Part shown: piece by piece, positions 25,528 through 34,486 of the stretch
Position numbering within the stretch: position 1 is the stretch's first letter
How the letters are laid out: every line of letters begins with the position of its first letter
From: Blautia faecis
Lineage (GTDB): Bacteria; Bacillota; Clostridia; Lachnospirales; Lachnospiraceae
DNA: 64,000 bases
NCBI RefSeq assembly: GCF_020554845.1
Contig: NZ_JAJCIA010000007.1
Span: forward strand, 78,457-142,456
Direction of reading: 5' to 3'
The notes under the pieces: model-generated
Seen by the model: only the letters and a program-made list of their open reading frames with translations
What the model was told of the DNA's origin: nothing
Databases searched by the model: none
Program-made: the position numbers and the translations under genes

Positions 25528-26166
25528 GTGGAAGAAATAAAAAAAGAACCAATAACGGTTCTTTTTATACTTCTGAATATATTGATATTTCTTGTTGTTG
25601 ATTTTACCGGCGGATCAGAAAATACTGCTCACATGATTGAGTGTGGAGCCGCCTATCCACCGCTGATTCTTGAAAATGGAGAGATATACAGGTTATTTAC
25701 CTGTATGTTTCTGCATTTTGGAATTTATCATATTGCCAATAATATGCTTGTCCTTTTTGTACTGGGACAGCGCCTGGAACCGGTTGTAGGGAAGATTAAA
25801 TTTATTTTAATTTACCTTCTTGGCGGTCTTGGTGGAAATATTTTTTCTTTTATTATGGAAATGAAATCAGCGGATTATGCAGTGTCAGCTGGTGCCTCTG
25901 GTGCCGTTTTTGCAGTAATGGGAGCAATGCTCTATGTAGTTATTCGAAATCATGGAAGAATTCAGGATATTTCCGTACGACAGATGATGATCATGGCCGG
26001 ATTCTCATTGTATTTCGGTTTTACAAGTACTGGTGTAGATAATGCAGCCCATGTTGGCGGCATGGTTTGTGGATTTATCCTGGCGGCAGTTCTTTATCAT
26101 CCGGGAAATTTTTCTGGCAGAACAATGTGGAAGGATGTTTCCCCATCGGATTCAATTTCTGCATAA
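25528..26166 (+). CDS. Rhomboid-family intramembrane serine protease
   Basis: 212 aa, six predicted membrane helices. HFGIYHIANNM supplies the oxyanion-region histidine/asparagine, GASG holds the catalytic Ser124, and AHVGG the catalytic His175. It cleaves membrane proteins within the bilayer; substrates unknown. The start is GTG 25528 behind GAGGTGATGG. The last 70 bases overlap the convergent kinase gene on the other strand. Confidence 0.9.
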   Translation: MEEIKKEPITVLFILLNILIFLVVDFTGGSENTAHMIECGAAYPPLILENGEIYRLFTCMFLHFGIYHIANNMLVLFVLGQRLEPVVGKIKFILIYLLGGLGGNIFSFIMEMKSADYAVSAGASGAVFAVMGAMLYVVIRNHGRIQDISVRQMMIMAGFSLYFGFTSTGVDNAAHVGGMVCGFILAAVLYHPGNFSGRTMWKDVSPSDSISA

Positions 26167-26786
26167 ATGTTTCCGCTGTGAGCCTGGATGATCTCTCTGG
26201 TGATTGCCAGCCCCAGTCCGGTTCCACCCTCTTTGAATGTTACAAATGGAGTAAAAATTTCATTCAGCTGTGATTCCGGTATGCCGCATCCATTGTCAGT
26301 TATGACAATATGTACCCTTTGGTCACTGGAAAAAGCACATAATTTTACTTTTCCATCAGCACTGGAAATTGCTTCTGCTGCATTTCTGAGCAGATTCAGT
26401 AAAGCCTGCTTTAATTTAACGGGATCAATAAAGAGGGCAGGCAGTGAGGGCGAAATATCAGTTTTTAAGGTAATGCCCAGGTACTGGTAAGTGGGCTGGA
26501 TACTGGAAATAATTTCCTTAAGATAGGCAGTAAAAGCAGTTCTTTTCCGTTCAAGTTTATGGGCATTATTGTAATCCGAAAGATTATTTAACAATTCTTT
26601 GGTATACTCCAGATTAGCTGTAATATCATTCCAGTAATCAAATGAGACAACTTCAGGATGTGTGTCTTCAATCATCTGAATCTCACTGTTAATAAGTGCT
26701 ATGGGATTGCGTATCTCATGGGAAAATCGTGATAGTATCAGATGAAATTCATCCTGTTTTTTGTTTAAGATTAAATTATTTTTCAT
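26097..26786 (-). CDS. Orphan soluble histidine kinase
   Basis: 229 aa: only the transmitter part. H box SHEIRNPI with His23, N box LLNLLRNAAEA, G1 DNGCGIPE and G2 GGTGLGLAIT are all intact. There is no membrane segment or sensor domain and no response regulator beside it. Similar stand-alone kinases act in sporulation phosphorelays (inference). Its 3' end overlaps the rhomboid gene by 70 bp in antisense. Confidence 0.88.
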   Translation of the reverse strand: MKNNLILNKKQDEFHLILSRFSHEIRNPIALINSEIQMIEDTHPEVVSFDYWNDITANLEYTKELLNNLSDYNNAHKLERKRTAFTAYLKEIISSIQPTYQYLGITLKTDISPSLPALFIDPVKLKQALLNLLRNAAEAISSADGKVKLCAFSSDQRVHIVITDNGCGIPESQLNEIFTPFVTFKEGGTGLGLAITREIIQAHSGNIYAEIESDGETSFHIVLPEKFPG

Positions 26787-26977
26787 AAGCTCACCTCAAG
26801 TGAAGTGTATCATTGAAGTGGACAAATGACAAATAAAATCGTACTTAAAAAATCGAGATTATTCGACAGAAATAAAAAATACTGTTCCAAAAATTTTTTA
26901 AAAAATTTTGGAAAAAAATGTGATTTTCGCTATTATCAGACGTATAATTTATATATTCTATTTGGGAGGATAAGACT

Positions 26978-27385
26978 ATGAGTGATTGTATTTTTTGCAA
27001 AATTGCAAACGGAGAGATTCCATCAGCAACATTGTATGAAGATGAAGACTTCAGAGTAATTCTGGATCTGGGTCCTGCAAGTAAAGGACATGCCTTGATC
27101 TTGCCGAAAGCGCATGCGGCTAATATCTATGAGATATCAGATGATATGGCTGCGAAAGCAATGATTCTGGCAAAGAAAATGGCCACAAAAATGACCGAGG
27201 CGTTAAAGTGCGATGGTTTTAACATTGTACAAAATAATGGCGAACCGGCAGGACAGACTGTTTTTCATTTTCATATGCATCTGATTCCGAGATATGAAGG
27301 AGATCAGGTGGGAATTACCTGGAAACCTGGAACTTTAACAGACGAGGTGAAAAATGAAATCCTGGAGAAATTGAAAAGCTGCTAG
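26978..27385 (+). CDS. HIT-family nucleotide hydrolase
   Basis: 135 aa. N-terminal CIFCKIANGEIPS with the CxxC zinc pair half, RVILDLGPASKGHALILPK, and the catalytic triad motif HFHMHLIPR. HIT proteins hydrolyse AMP-linked substrates such as AMP-lysine or dinucleotides. GGGAGG is seven bases before ATG. It is followed after 17 bp by the sigma-like gene and probably cotranscribed. Confidence 0.93.
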   Translation: MSDCIFCKIANGEIPSATLYEDEDFRVILDLGPASKGHALILPKAHAANIYEISDDMAAKAMILAKKMATKMTEALKCDGFNIVQNNGEPAGQTVFHFHMHLIPRYEGDQVGITWKPGTLTDEVKNEILEKLKSC

Positions 27386-27402
27386 AAAACGGGGTACACA
27401 AG

Positions 27403-27930
27403 ATGAATAGCGAAGAATTTAACACATTTTACAGACGGTATTATAAAGTCTCTGTTAAAATCGCAAATGGAATTGTACAAAGCCGTTTTACAGCCGAGGA
27501 TGTTACACAGGAGGTATTTTCATACTTTTACGAAATAAAAGAGAGACTGGATGCTTCCAGCGAAGAAAAGCTTCACGCATTGGTGGTATGGAAAACAACC
27601 AATAAAGGAAGGGACTACCTGAGAAAATCATATGTAAAGCGGGAAGTAATGTTTGACAATGATGTGGCTGAATTGCAGTATCGTACTACAGAAAGCGCAG
27701 AAGCGGCATTACTGGGGCTGGAAAAACAGAAATATTTATCAATGGCATTTGAAGGCCTGCGACGGAAAAATTTAATTAACTATATGATTTTTATGCGAGT
27801 TGTAATGGAAGGTGTATCTACTGAAGAAGTAGCGCGCGAATTTGGCTATACAAGAAATAATGTAAATAACAGAGTACTTAGAGCCAGAAAATGGCTTTTA
27901 GCAGAAATTTTAAGACTGGAAAAAGAGTAA
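27403..27930 (+). CDS. ECF-like sigma-70 family protein
   Basis: 175 aa. Region 2 is readable (FTAEDVTQEVFSYFYEIKERL), with a WKTTNKGRDYLRK segment, and region 4 (STEEVAREFGYTRNNVNNRV then LRARKWLLAEI) forms the -35 recognition helix-turn-helix. No anti-sigma gene is adjacent, unlike the pair at 7.7-8.7 kb. The ribosome site is weak. It may be regulated through the HIT gene transcript. Target promoters are unknown. Confidence 0.75.
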   Translation: MNSEEFNTFYRRYYKVSVKIANGIVQSRFTAEDVTQEVFSYFYEIKERLDASSEEKLHALVVWKTTNKGRDYLRKSYVKREVMFDNDVAELQYRTTESAEAALLGLEKQKYLSMAFEGLRRKNLINYMIFMRVVMEGVSTEEVAREFGYTRNNVNNRVLRARKWLLAEILRLEKE

Positions 27931-27935
27931 AATTA

Positions 27936-27969
27936 AAAAGCATACCTCTGTTAAATAACAGAGGTATGC
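27936..27969 (-). terminator. Perfect 13-bp hairpin terminating murG
   Basis: GCATACCTCTGTT (27940-27952) pairs perfectly with AACAGAGGTATGC (27957-27969). The T-run follows on the minus strand, so it terminates murG; it may also stop the plus-strand sigma transcript. Confidence 0.85.
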
Positions 27970-27978
27970 AGTGTAAAA

Positions 27979-29043
27979 TCAGGAATGAATACATTCTTCA
28001 ATGAGATTCACAATATGCTGAATAGAATTTAAGTTTTTGCCTGCAGACATAGCCGCAATATATTTATTACGTTCCTGATAGAGTTTGCGGATTGCCTCTA
28101 AGAGAGACGCTTCTGTAATCTCTTCCTCCTCCAGTACCATACTGTAACCCTGGCGCTCGAAGGAGCGGGCATTGAGAATCTGATCACCGCGGCTTGCCTT
28201 TGCGGACAATGGAATTAAGAGATTTGGCTTTGAAAGTGCGGCAAGTTCACAGATAGCATTAGCTCCTGCACGGGAGATTACTACATCTGCCAATGCAAAC
28301 ATGTCAGGAAGCTGTTCCTGAACATATTCATATTGGACATAACCTGTCAGCTGGATACTTTCATCCGTTTTTCCCTTGCCGCAAATATGAATAACCTGGA
28401 ATTCTTTCAGCAGTTCAGGAAGAATTTTTCGTACATTTTCGTTTACAGAAGCAGCACCCAGACTGCCGCCAATTACCAAAAGAACTGGTTTATCTGAAGT
28501 AAAACCACAATATGCGCGAGCGTGTTCTTTATTACCATGGAGAAGCTCCTGACGAATAGGAGTACCTGTAAGAACTGCCTTATCTTTTGGAAGATTATTT
28601 ACAGTTTCTGGAAAGTTACAGCAGACTTTTGTGGCGGAAGAAAGGCAAAGCTTATTAGCAAGTCCCGGAGTCATATCAGATTCATGAATGATTGCCGGAA
28701 TGTGGCGTTTGCCTGCGGCAATTACCACTGGTACTGTTACGAAGCCACCTTTGGAAAATACTACATCAGGCTTTAATTTTTTCATAAGACTTTTAGCCTG
28801 AAAATAGCCTTTTATAACGCGAAATGGATCTGAAAAGTTTTTCAAATCAAAATATCGTCTTAATTTACCGGAAGCAATTCCATAGTAAGGAATACCAAGC
28901 TCCTCAATAAGCTGTTTTTCAATACCATTGTAGGAGCCGATGTAAGAAATTTTATAACTTTTTTCCTGTAAAGCGGGAATCAGAGCAATATTCGGGGTAA
29001 CATGTCCGGCAGTACCACCGCCGGTAAGGATAATATGCTTCAT
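27979..29043 (-). CDS. murG: UDP-GlcNAc:lipid I N-acetylglucosaminyltransferase
   Basis: 354 aa, normal length. The glycine-rich [12 protein letters not shown] loop at the N terminus, [25 protein letters not shown] and [16 protein letters not shown] mark MurG. It makes lipid II from lipid I on the inner membrane face in peptidoglycan synthesis. It is outside a dcw cluster here; murC lies 20 kb away. Ribosome site AGGAGG is just before ATG 29043. Confidence 0.97.
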   Translation of the reverse strand: MKHIILTGGGTAGHVTPNIALIPALQEKSYKISYIGSYNGIEKQLIEELGIPYYGIASGKLRRYFDLKNFSDPFRVIKGYFQAKSLMKKLKPDVVFSKGGFVTVPVVIAAGKRHIPAIIHESDMTPGLANKLCLSSATKVCCNFPETVNNLPKDKAVLTGTPIRQELLHGNKEHARAYCGFTSDKPVLLVIGGSLGAASVNENVRKILPELLKEFQVIHICGKGKTDESIQLTGYVQYEYVQEQLPDMFALADVVISRAGANAICELAALSKPNLLIPLSAKASRGDQILNARSFERQGYSMVLEEEEITEASLLEAIRKLYQERNKYIAAMSAGKNLNSIQHIVNLIEECIHS

Positions 29044-29163
29044 AGGATCCTCCTGAATAAGTGTTTAATAGTTACAGTTCACTTTGTGAATAGCGACCTA
29101 TTTAATAAATATGAACCCCTAAAAGGGAATTGTCAAGAAAAGAAAAAAATCTGGGAGAAAAAA

Positions 29164-29706
29164 ATGAACAAAAAAAAGATAGGAGAGAAAACCGACAGTC
29201 TGTTAGAAGCTGAAATGATCAAAGAAGCAAAAATGATAGAAGAAAGTCTTCTTGGAAATGCTGCAAATGATTTTGAGATTTCGGATGAGGAACTGGATGA
29301 GGCGTATCAGCAGTTTTTAAAGAAAATGAAAGCAGAAGGCAAACTGGATGAAGATAAAATAAATGAGGCCAATTCTGCAAAAGCTATGAATAATGATACA
29401 AAGACTGCTGAAATAGTGAAGTTTCCAGGATTCCGGAACGAGGCGTCCAAAGAGGAAAATTTAAAAGATGCTCAATCAACAGAAAGTTCAGCTGAGGAAA
29501 TTGATTTTATTGCAGGATTTTCTGATAAGCTACGTCAGTTTGAAAAAGAAGAAAATAAACCCTGGTACAAATATGGAAAGGCAGCAGGGATTGCAGTTCT
29601 TGCTGCAATCGGTATTCTTGCCGGAAGTATGGCAAGCCAGGCTGATTCAGCGAAATTTGTCAGCTCTGTTCAGCATATTATAAATAGTGAAGATGTTATG
29701 CCATAA
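29164..29706 (+). CDS. Hypothetical protein with one C-terminal membrane segment
   Basis: 180 aa from ATG 29164 (GGGAG seven bases upstream). The first 120 residues are highly charged and mostly helical (Glu/Lys/Asp), then one hydrophobic segment near 148-165 (AAGIAVLAAIGILAGSMA) and a short outer tail. Family not recognised. It is divergent from murG and 55 bp before the beta-CASP gene; a role cannot be given. Confidence 0.6.
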   Translation: MNKKKIGEKTDSLLEAEMIKEAKMIEESLLGNAANDFEISDEELDEAYQQFLKKMKAEGKLDEDKINEANSAKAMNNDTKTAEIVKFPGFRNEASKEENLKDAQSTESSAEEIDFIAGFSDKLRQFEKEENKPWYKYGKAAGIAVLAAIGILAGSMASQADSAKFVSSVQHIINSEDVMP

Positions 29707-29761
29707 AAACAGAAAAATATATGTAATATAAGTAAGAGTTCGGGTAAAAGGGGGAATCTGT

Positions 29762-31378
29762 ATGAAGATCACTTTTATTGGAGCAACACATGAAGTTACC
29801 GGGAGCTGCTATTATCTGGAAGCAGCAGGAAAAAAGTTTCTTGTAGACTGTGGAATGGAACAGGGACCTGATTATTATGAAAATAAAGATATTCCTGTGC
29901 CTCCGGGAGAATTAGATTTTGTGCTTTTAACACATGCACACATGGATCATTCCGGAAATCTTCCTGCTATTTACGCAAAAGGCTTTAAAGGACCTGTATA
30001 TGCCACAGAGGCAACCTGTAATCTTTGCGATATTATGCTCCGTGACAGTGCCCATATCCAGATGTTTGAGGCAGAATGGCGTAACCGCAAGGCAAAACGT
30101 CAGGGGAAGCCTGAATTTGTTCCAGCTTATACCATGGAGGATGCATTAGGGGTTATTCGTAATTTTGTAGGCTGTCCATATGAGACTGGAATAATTCTTG
30201 GCGAGGGGCTGAGAGTAAAGTTTATTGATGCAGGTCACCTTCTTGGATCAAGCAGTATTGAGGTGAATATCTGTGAAGCTGGAGTTGAAAAAACAATTGT
30301 ATTTTCGGGAGATATAGGAAACAAAAATCAGCCGCTTATAAAAGACCCTGCCTATTTTAGAAAAGCAGACTACGTGGTAATGGAATCTACATACGGAGAC
30401 CGGAGCCACGGAGAGAGACCAGATTATGTGCGCCTTCTGGCAGATGTCATTCAGGAGACCTTTGACCGGGGCGGTAATGTGGTAATTCCCTCTTTTGCAG
30501 TGGGAAGAACGCAGGAGATGCTGTATTTTATCAGACAGATAAAAGCAGAAGGCCTTATTCACGGGCATGATAATTTTAAAGTGTTTGTAGATAGCCCTCT
30601 TGCAAATGAAGCAACAAATATTTTCGGTATTCATAAATATGATTGTTTTGATGACGAGGCTCTGGAACTTATTCGAAAAGGAATCAATCCTCTTAGCTTT
30701 CCTGGTTTGAAGATATCCGTAACAAGTGAAGACTCAAAAGCAATCAATTTCGATGATGACTGTAAGGTGATTATTTCTGCCAGTGGAATGTGTGATGCAG
30801 GAAGAATTAAACATCACCTGAAACATAATCTGTGGCGGGAGGACAGCACCATTCTTTTTGTGGGCTATCAGGCTGTTGGAACTCCGGGACGCGCCCTTTT
30901 GGAAGGAACTCAGGAAATAAAACTCTTTGGTGAACCGGTGCACGTTGCAGCAAAAATCTGCCGTATGCCGGGAATCAGTGGCCATGCAGATGTAAATGGT
31001 CTGGTTGACTGGATAAAAGCATTTGAAGTAAAGCCTCAGAAAGTGTTTGTTACTCATGGCGAGGATACTGTGACAGAACTGTTTGCTGCAAGACTGCGTG
31101 ATGAGATGAACTATGATGCATATGCGCCATTCAGTGGAACAGAATTTGATCTGGCTGAAGGCGAATTTCTGTACGAGGCAGAGGGCGTTAAGATACAGAA
31201 GCCTGCTGCGTTACAAAAAGCATCTAAGGCTGCAAAGGTATACGAAAAGTTGCTTGCGCTTGGATACAGACTGCTTTCCGTCATACGCAAAAACGAGGGC
31301 TGTGCAAACAAAGATCTGGAGAAGTTTTCAAGGGATGTCCAATCTTTATGTGATAAATGGGACAGAACTGATGGGTAA
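29762..31378 (+). CDS. Metallo-beta-lactamase fold, beta-CASP RNA-processing hydrolase
   Basis: 538 aa. Metal motif HAHMDHSG near residue 57, DAGHLLGSS, FSGDIG, the beta-CASP cap with MESTYGDRSH and IPSFAVGRTQEML, SASGMCDAGRIKHHL, and a C-terminal RMMBL segment SGHADVNGL with THGE. The CPSF/Ysh1-like family cleaves RNA; this long type lacks a KH domain and its RNA substrate is unknown. The C-terminal 65 residues are a Lys/Ala-rich extension. Confidence 0.88.
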   Translation: MKITFIGATHEVTGSCYYLEAAGKKFLVDCGMEQGPDYYENKDIPVPPGELDFVLLTHAHMDHSGNLPAIYAKGFKGPVYATEATCNLCDIMLRDSAHIQMFEAEWRNRKAKRQGKPEFVPAYTMEDALGVIRNFVGCPYETGIILGEGLRVKFIDAGHLLGSSSIEVNICEAGVEKTIVFSGDIGNKNQPLIKDPAYFRKADYVVMESTYGDRSHGERPDYVRLLADVIQETFDRGGNVVIPSFAVGRTQEMLYFIRQIKAEGLIHGHDNFKVFVDSPLANEATNIFGIHKYDCFDDEALELIRKGINPLSFPGLKISVTSEDSKAINFDDDCKVIISASGMCDAGRIKHHLKHNLWREDSTILFVGYQAVGTPGRALLEGTQEIKLFGEPVHVAAKICRMPGISGHADVNGLVDWIKAFEVKPQKVFVTHGEDTVTELFAARLRDEMNYDAYAPFSGTEFDLAEGEFLYEAEGVKIQKPAALQKASKAAKVYEKLLALGYRLLSVIRKNEGCANKDLEKFSRDVQSLCDKWDRTDG

Positions 31379-31398
31379 GTGTTACAGTCTGAAAAGAA

Positions 31399-31424
31399 AT
31401 CCCCGGGACAAAAATCCCGGGGAA
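31399..31424 (-). terminator. Hairpin terminator of the TSCPD gene
   Basis: TCCCCGGGA pairs with TCCCGGGGA around CAAAAA. The minus-strand tail ATTTCTTTTC is T-rich. It lies between convergent genes and may work both ways. Confidence 0.7.
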
Positions 31425-31428
31425 GTAA

Positions 31429-31671
31429 TTATGAAATCGCTTCTTTTAAAGCAGTGGCAAGCTGGTCTGGGCATGAAGTAGGTCTGCGTCCACACTGGAT
31501 TCCCTCCAGGCGTGCAATTACTTCTTTCGCCGGCATACCTTCTACAAGTTTGGCAACTCCCTGTGTATTTCCAGAACATCCACCAATAAATTTCACATTG
31601 TGAACTTTCTGTTCATCATCAATATCATATTGAATTGCCATAGAACAAACACCTTTTGTTTTATATTCCAT
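31429..31671 (-). CDS. TSCPD-domain protein (TIGR03905 type)
   Basis: 80 aa from ATG 31671 (GGAGG upstream). It contains VHNVKFIGGCSGN and the CGRRPTSCPDQLA motif that names the family; a similar module is found at the C terminus of some ribonucleotide reductases. Function unknown; the three conserved cysteines suggest metal or redox chemistry. Monocistronic. Confidence 0.88.
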   Translation of the reverse strand: MEYKTKGVCSMAIQYDIDDEQKVHNVKFIGGCSGNTQGVAKLVEGMPAKEVIARLEGIQCGRRPTSCPDQLATALKEAIS

Positions 31672-31799
31672 TGTTTTTTCCTCCAATCGTTATGTAAAAT
31701 CAGGAGCTCAGGAACGCTGGTCAGGTTATGAACAGCAATAGCTTTGCACCTTCTCTCATTATAGCAGAAGATATTATAAGTTTCCATGCCAAATTTAAG

Positions 31800-31828
31800 T
31801 TGGATATAGCAAGAAGTTTTGGTATAAT
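31800..31828 (+). promoter_or_regulatory. Promoter of mtnN
   Basis: TTGGAT at 31800-31805 and consensus TATAAT at 31823-31828, spacer 17. Confidence 0.6.
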
Positions 31829-31875
31829 GTCAGATGAAGAAGCAGTTAACTTTCAAAAACAGAGGAGAATGCTAA

Positions 31876-32574
31876 ATGAAAACAATTGGTATTATTGGCG
31901 CAATGGAAGTTGAAGTTGCGATTTTAAAAGAAAAAATGGAAGATGTACGAATTATAAAAAAAGCTTCCATGGATTTTTATGAGGGAATACTTGCTGGGAA
32001 AAAGGTTGTTGTAGTGCGTTCCGGAATTGGCAAGGTAAATGCTGGTATCTGTGCTCAGATTCTGGCAGATGTATTTTCAGTAGATGCGATCATTAATACA
32101 GGAATTGCAGGAAGCTTAAATAAAAATATTAATATCGGTGATATTGTTCTTTCCACAGATGTTGTACAGCATGATATGGATGCTACCGGATTTGGATACC
32201 GCAAGGGACAGATTCCGCAAATGCCTGTATTTTTCTTTAATGCAGATGATAATCTCCGCAGACTTGCTGCAGAAGTATGTAAGGAAGTAAATCCGGATAT
32301 TCAGGTATTTGAAGGAAGAATTGCTTCTGGAGACCAGTTTGTCTGCGATCAGGATGTTAAGAATCGAATTGTATCAGAGTTTTCAGCATATGCGACTGAA
32401 ATGGAAGGTGCAGCCATTGGACAGGCAGCATACTTAAATGAAATTCCGTTTCTGGTTGTCCGTGCTATTTCTGATAAGGCTGATGGAAGTGCGCAGATGG
32501 ATTACAGCGAATTTGAGAAAGCAGCTGTTGACCATAGTGTGAGGCTTACTTTAAATATGCTGGCGCGTATTTGA
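31876..32574 (+). CDS. mtnN: 5'-methylthioadenosine/S-adenosylhomocysteine nucleosidase
   Basis: 232 aa. IGIIGAMEVEV at the N terminus, the glycine-rich VRSGIGKVNAG and INTGIAGSL, the MEGAAIGQAA motif with catalytic glutamate, and the catalytic aspartate in VRAISDKADGSA are all present. It hydrolyses MTA and SAH to adenine and thioribose products in methyl-cycle recycling and autoinducer-2 formation. The last codons LARI-stop lie in a 19-bp sequence that is repeated after the inserted palindromic element F, so the C terminus appears preserved. Confidence 0.96.
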   Translation: MKTIGIIGAMEVEVAILKEKMEDVRIIKKASMDFYEGILAGKKVVVVRSGIGKVNAGICAQILADVFSVDAIINTGIAGSLNKNINIGDIVLSTDVVQHDMDATGFGYRKGQIPQMPVFFFNADDNLRRLAAEVCKEVNPDIQVFEGRIASGDQFVCDQDVKNRIVSEFSAYATEMEGAAIGQAAYLNEIPFLVVRAISDKADGSAQMDYSEFEKAAVDHSVRLTLNMLARI

Positions 32575-32722
32575 AAAATCATTCCCGCAATCTGCACGCC
32601 CCACTTTGCGGTATATTTTTCCCGAATTCAGTTGCCGTAGCCCGCTACGGCGCCATCATCCGGGCAAAATCTTCCACAAATTGTGACGTACATCTTGCAG
32701 AAAGCCTTTTTCAAACACGCTT
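32562..32722 (+). repeat. Palindromic element copy F with 19-bp flanking direct repeat
   Basis: Same family as 10368-10530: GCGTATTTGAAAAA at left, TTTTTCAAACACGC at right, and central GCCGTAG-cccg-CTACGGC (32634-32651). TGGCGCGTATTTGAAAAAT occurs at 32561-32579 and again at 32723-32741, so the end of mtnN is duplicated around the element. The following 90 bp to the next gene hold only a possible TATAAT at 32775 on a short upstream sequence. Confidence 0.82.
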
Positions 32723-32813
32723 TGGCGCGTATTTGAAAAATGGTGCAATTGACCGAAAAACGGAAGCTTGCATATAATGAGAGTGAAATGGAAAAGGAAT
32801 CGAAATTGCTGAT

Positions 32814-33188
32814 ATGATATATAAAGATTTTTATCCATTTTACACAAGCTATGCAAATCCCTTGCTCTACCGGGGAGAAAAGGAACAAGAAGAGGAATTT
32901 TTTCTGATGAAATCCTACTATCCGGACACTGCCAGAAAGATACAGGAAAAAGTGGAAGAAGAATGTGATCTTCAGGATTATGAAGGCAGCCGGCTTTACG
33001 ATGAATATCCTGACAGGTTTATGTTGTATCACCTTGGAAGGAAGATCGTGGATGAAGTAAAATCAGAGGCTGATATGGAAGCAATGTCTGATGGACTTCT
33101 TGGTGATCTGGTAGAAGTGCTTCTTTTTCATGAAATATCACGAAGAAGATGCCGACGAAGAAGATGCAGGGGAGATTTTTACAGATAA
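32814..33188 (+). CDS. Conserved Lachnospiraceae hypothetical protein
   Basis: 124 aa, function unknown. It is acidic through the middle with DYEGSRLYDEYPDRFMLYHL as its most conserved-looking block, then a short helix LLGDLVEVLLFHEISRR and a basic C terminus with RRRCRRRRCRGDF. I recall similar proteins with a DEYPDR block in related genomes but no assigned role. No signal peptide or membrane segment. Confidence 0.6.
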   Translation: MIYKDFYPFYTSYANPLLYRGEKEQEEEFFLMKSYYPDTARKIQEKVEEECDLQDYEGSRLYDEYPDRFMLYHLGRKIVDEVKSEADMEAMSDGLLGDLVEVLLFHEISRRRCRRRRCRGDFYR

Positions 33189-33275
33189 GACGCATCAAAA
33201 TGACAATTAGAGGTTGCTGTGAGCGGAGTGAACAGTAACGATTACAGAATATAAAAGAAAATAATTATAATAAAA

Positions 33276-34475
33276 ATGAAAACAATAGATGAATATTTAG
33301 AGGAACAGATAAATGAACAGCTGTGTCAAGCTATCCTAAGCGGCAGCAGAGGGGACGGACCATCCAAAGTAAAAATACGCCCGGTAGAAATCCGGGGGAA
33401 GGTGGTTTATCAGGCTTCTGAAACTGTAGGGACGAAGGTGCTCCATAAAAATTATTCCAGAGAGGAACTGATTTCATATTTAAAAGCGGGGCTGCAGCAT
33501 GATTTTTCTCAGCTTCAGGCAAGTGGGATGGCGCTGGATGGAACTATTCTGGTAAGCAAAAAAGGAAAGATGACCATAAAGACCAGACGTCATCCCGAAA
33601 ATGGAAAAGGTCTGGCTTTCGGAAAGGACAAGACCTTCAGCAAGGGCACGCAGATATTGGCCCACAATCGTGTAAAGCAGTACATACTTAAGGAAAATAT
33701 TCCAGTCCCCTTTCTTGTTGATCTTGGTGTTATGAATAAGGAAGGCAGGATTATTACCCAAAAATACGATAAGTTCCGACAGATCAATCGATTTCTGGAA
33801 TTTATTCAGGACATTCTTCCAAGACTGGATCAACAGCGGGAAGTGACCATTCTTGATTTTGGATGCGGAAAGTCCTATCTTACATTTGCCATGTATTACT
33901 ATCTGAGAGAACTGAAAGGTTATGATGTAAATATTATTGGTCTGGATCTGAAAACAGATGTAATAGAAAAATGTAATCATCTTGCAGTAAAGTATGGATA
34001 TGAAAAACTGCATTTTTATCAGGGAGATATTGCTGATTATGAAGGTGTTTCTTCTGTTGATATGGTAGTAACCTTGCATGCCTGTGACACAGCTACAGAT
34101 TATGCTCTTGCGAAGGCTGTGGAATGGGGAGCGAAAGTTATTTTGTCTGTACCCTGCTGTCAGCATGAGGTAAATAGACAGATAAAAAATGAAGTGTTGG
34201 AGCCTGTACTGAAATATGGCATTCTTAAGGAGAGAATGGCTGCTTTGATGACAGATGGAATTCGAGCCAATCTGCTGGAAAGTATGGGGTACGAAACTCA
34301 GATTCTGGAATTTATTGATATGGAGCATACACCCAAGAATTTGCTGATCCGTGCTGTAAAGACAGGCAAACCAAAAGATATGAAGAGTACAGTGCAGCTT
34401 ATGAAGGAACTGCATATAAATCCTACACTGGAAAGACTTCTGTACCGTGAAGGGGAGGTACAATCAGAGAGTTAA
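33276..34475 (+). CDS. Class I SAM-dependent methyltransferase
   Basis: 399 aa. A substrate-binding N-terminal half precedes the Rossmann domain with DFGCGKSYLTFAM as SAM motif I (about residue 195), IIGLDLKTDVIEKC as motif II, and TLHACDTATD and SVPCCQHE later. This resembles Methyltransf_32 proteins, some of which modify rRNA; the target is unknown. ATG 33276 has no clear ribosome site and follows TATAAT by only four bases, so a short or leaderless transcript is possible. Followed after 11 bp by the surface protein gene. Confidence 0.82.
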   Translation: MKTIDEYLEEQINEQLCQAILSGSRGDGPSKVKIRPVEIRGKVVYQASETVGTKVLHKNYSREELISYLKAGLQHDFSQLQASGMALDGTILVSKKGKMTIKTRRHPENGKGLAFGKDKTFSKGTQILAHNRVKQYILKENIPVPFLVDLGVMNKEGRIITQKYDKFRQINRFLEFIQDILPRLDQQREVTILDFGCGKSYLTFAMYYYLRELKGYDVNIIGLDLKTDVIEKCNHLAVKYGYEKLHFYQGDIADYEGVSSVDMVVTLHACDTATDYALAKAVEWGAKVILSVPCCQHEVNRQIKNEVLEPVLKYGILKERMAALMTDGIRANLLESMGYETQILEFIDMEHTPKNLLIRAVKTGKPKDMKSTVQLMKELHINPTLERLLYREGEVQSES

Positions 34476-34486
34476 GAGGAGAAAGA

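Noticed and set aside
12916..33244. CRISPR-like array from short repeats
   Set aside because: The repeats are kilobases apart, not regularly spaced, and no cas genes are present.
33480..34463. Long open frame of 327 codons on the minus strand opposite the methyltransferase
   Set aside because: It mirrors the real gene in codon-complement fashion, has no ribosome site, and its translation is low-complexity Ile/Phe/Cys-rich with no motif.
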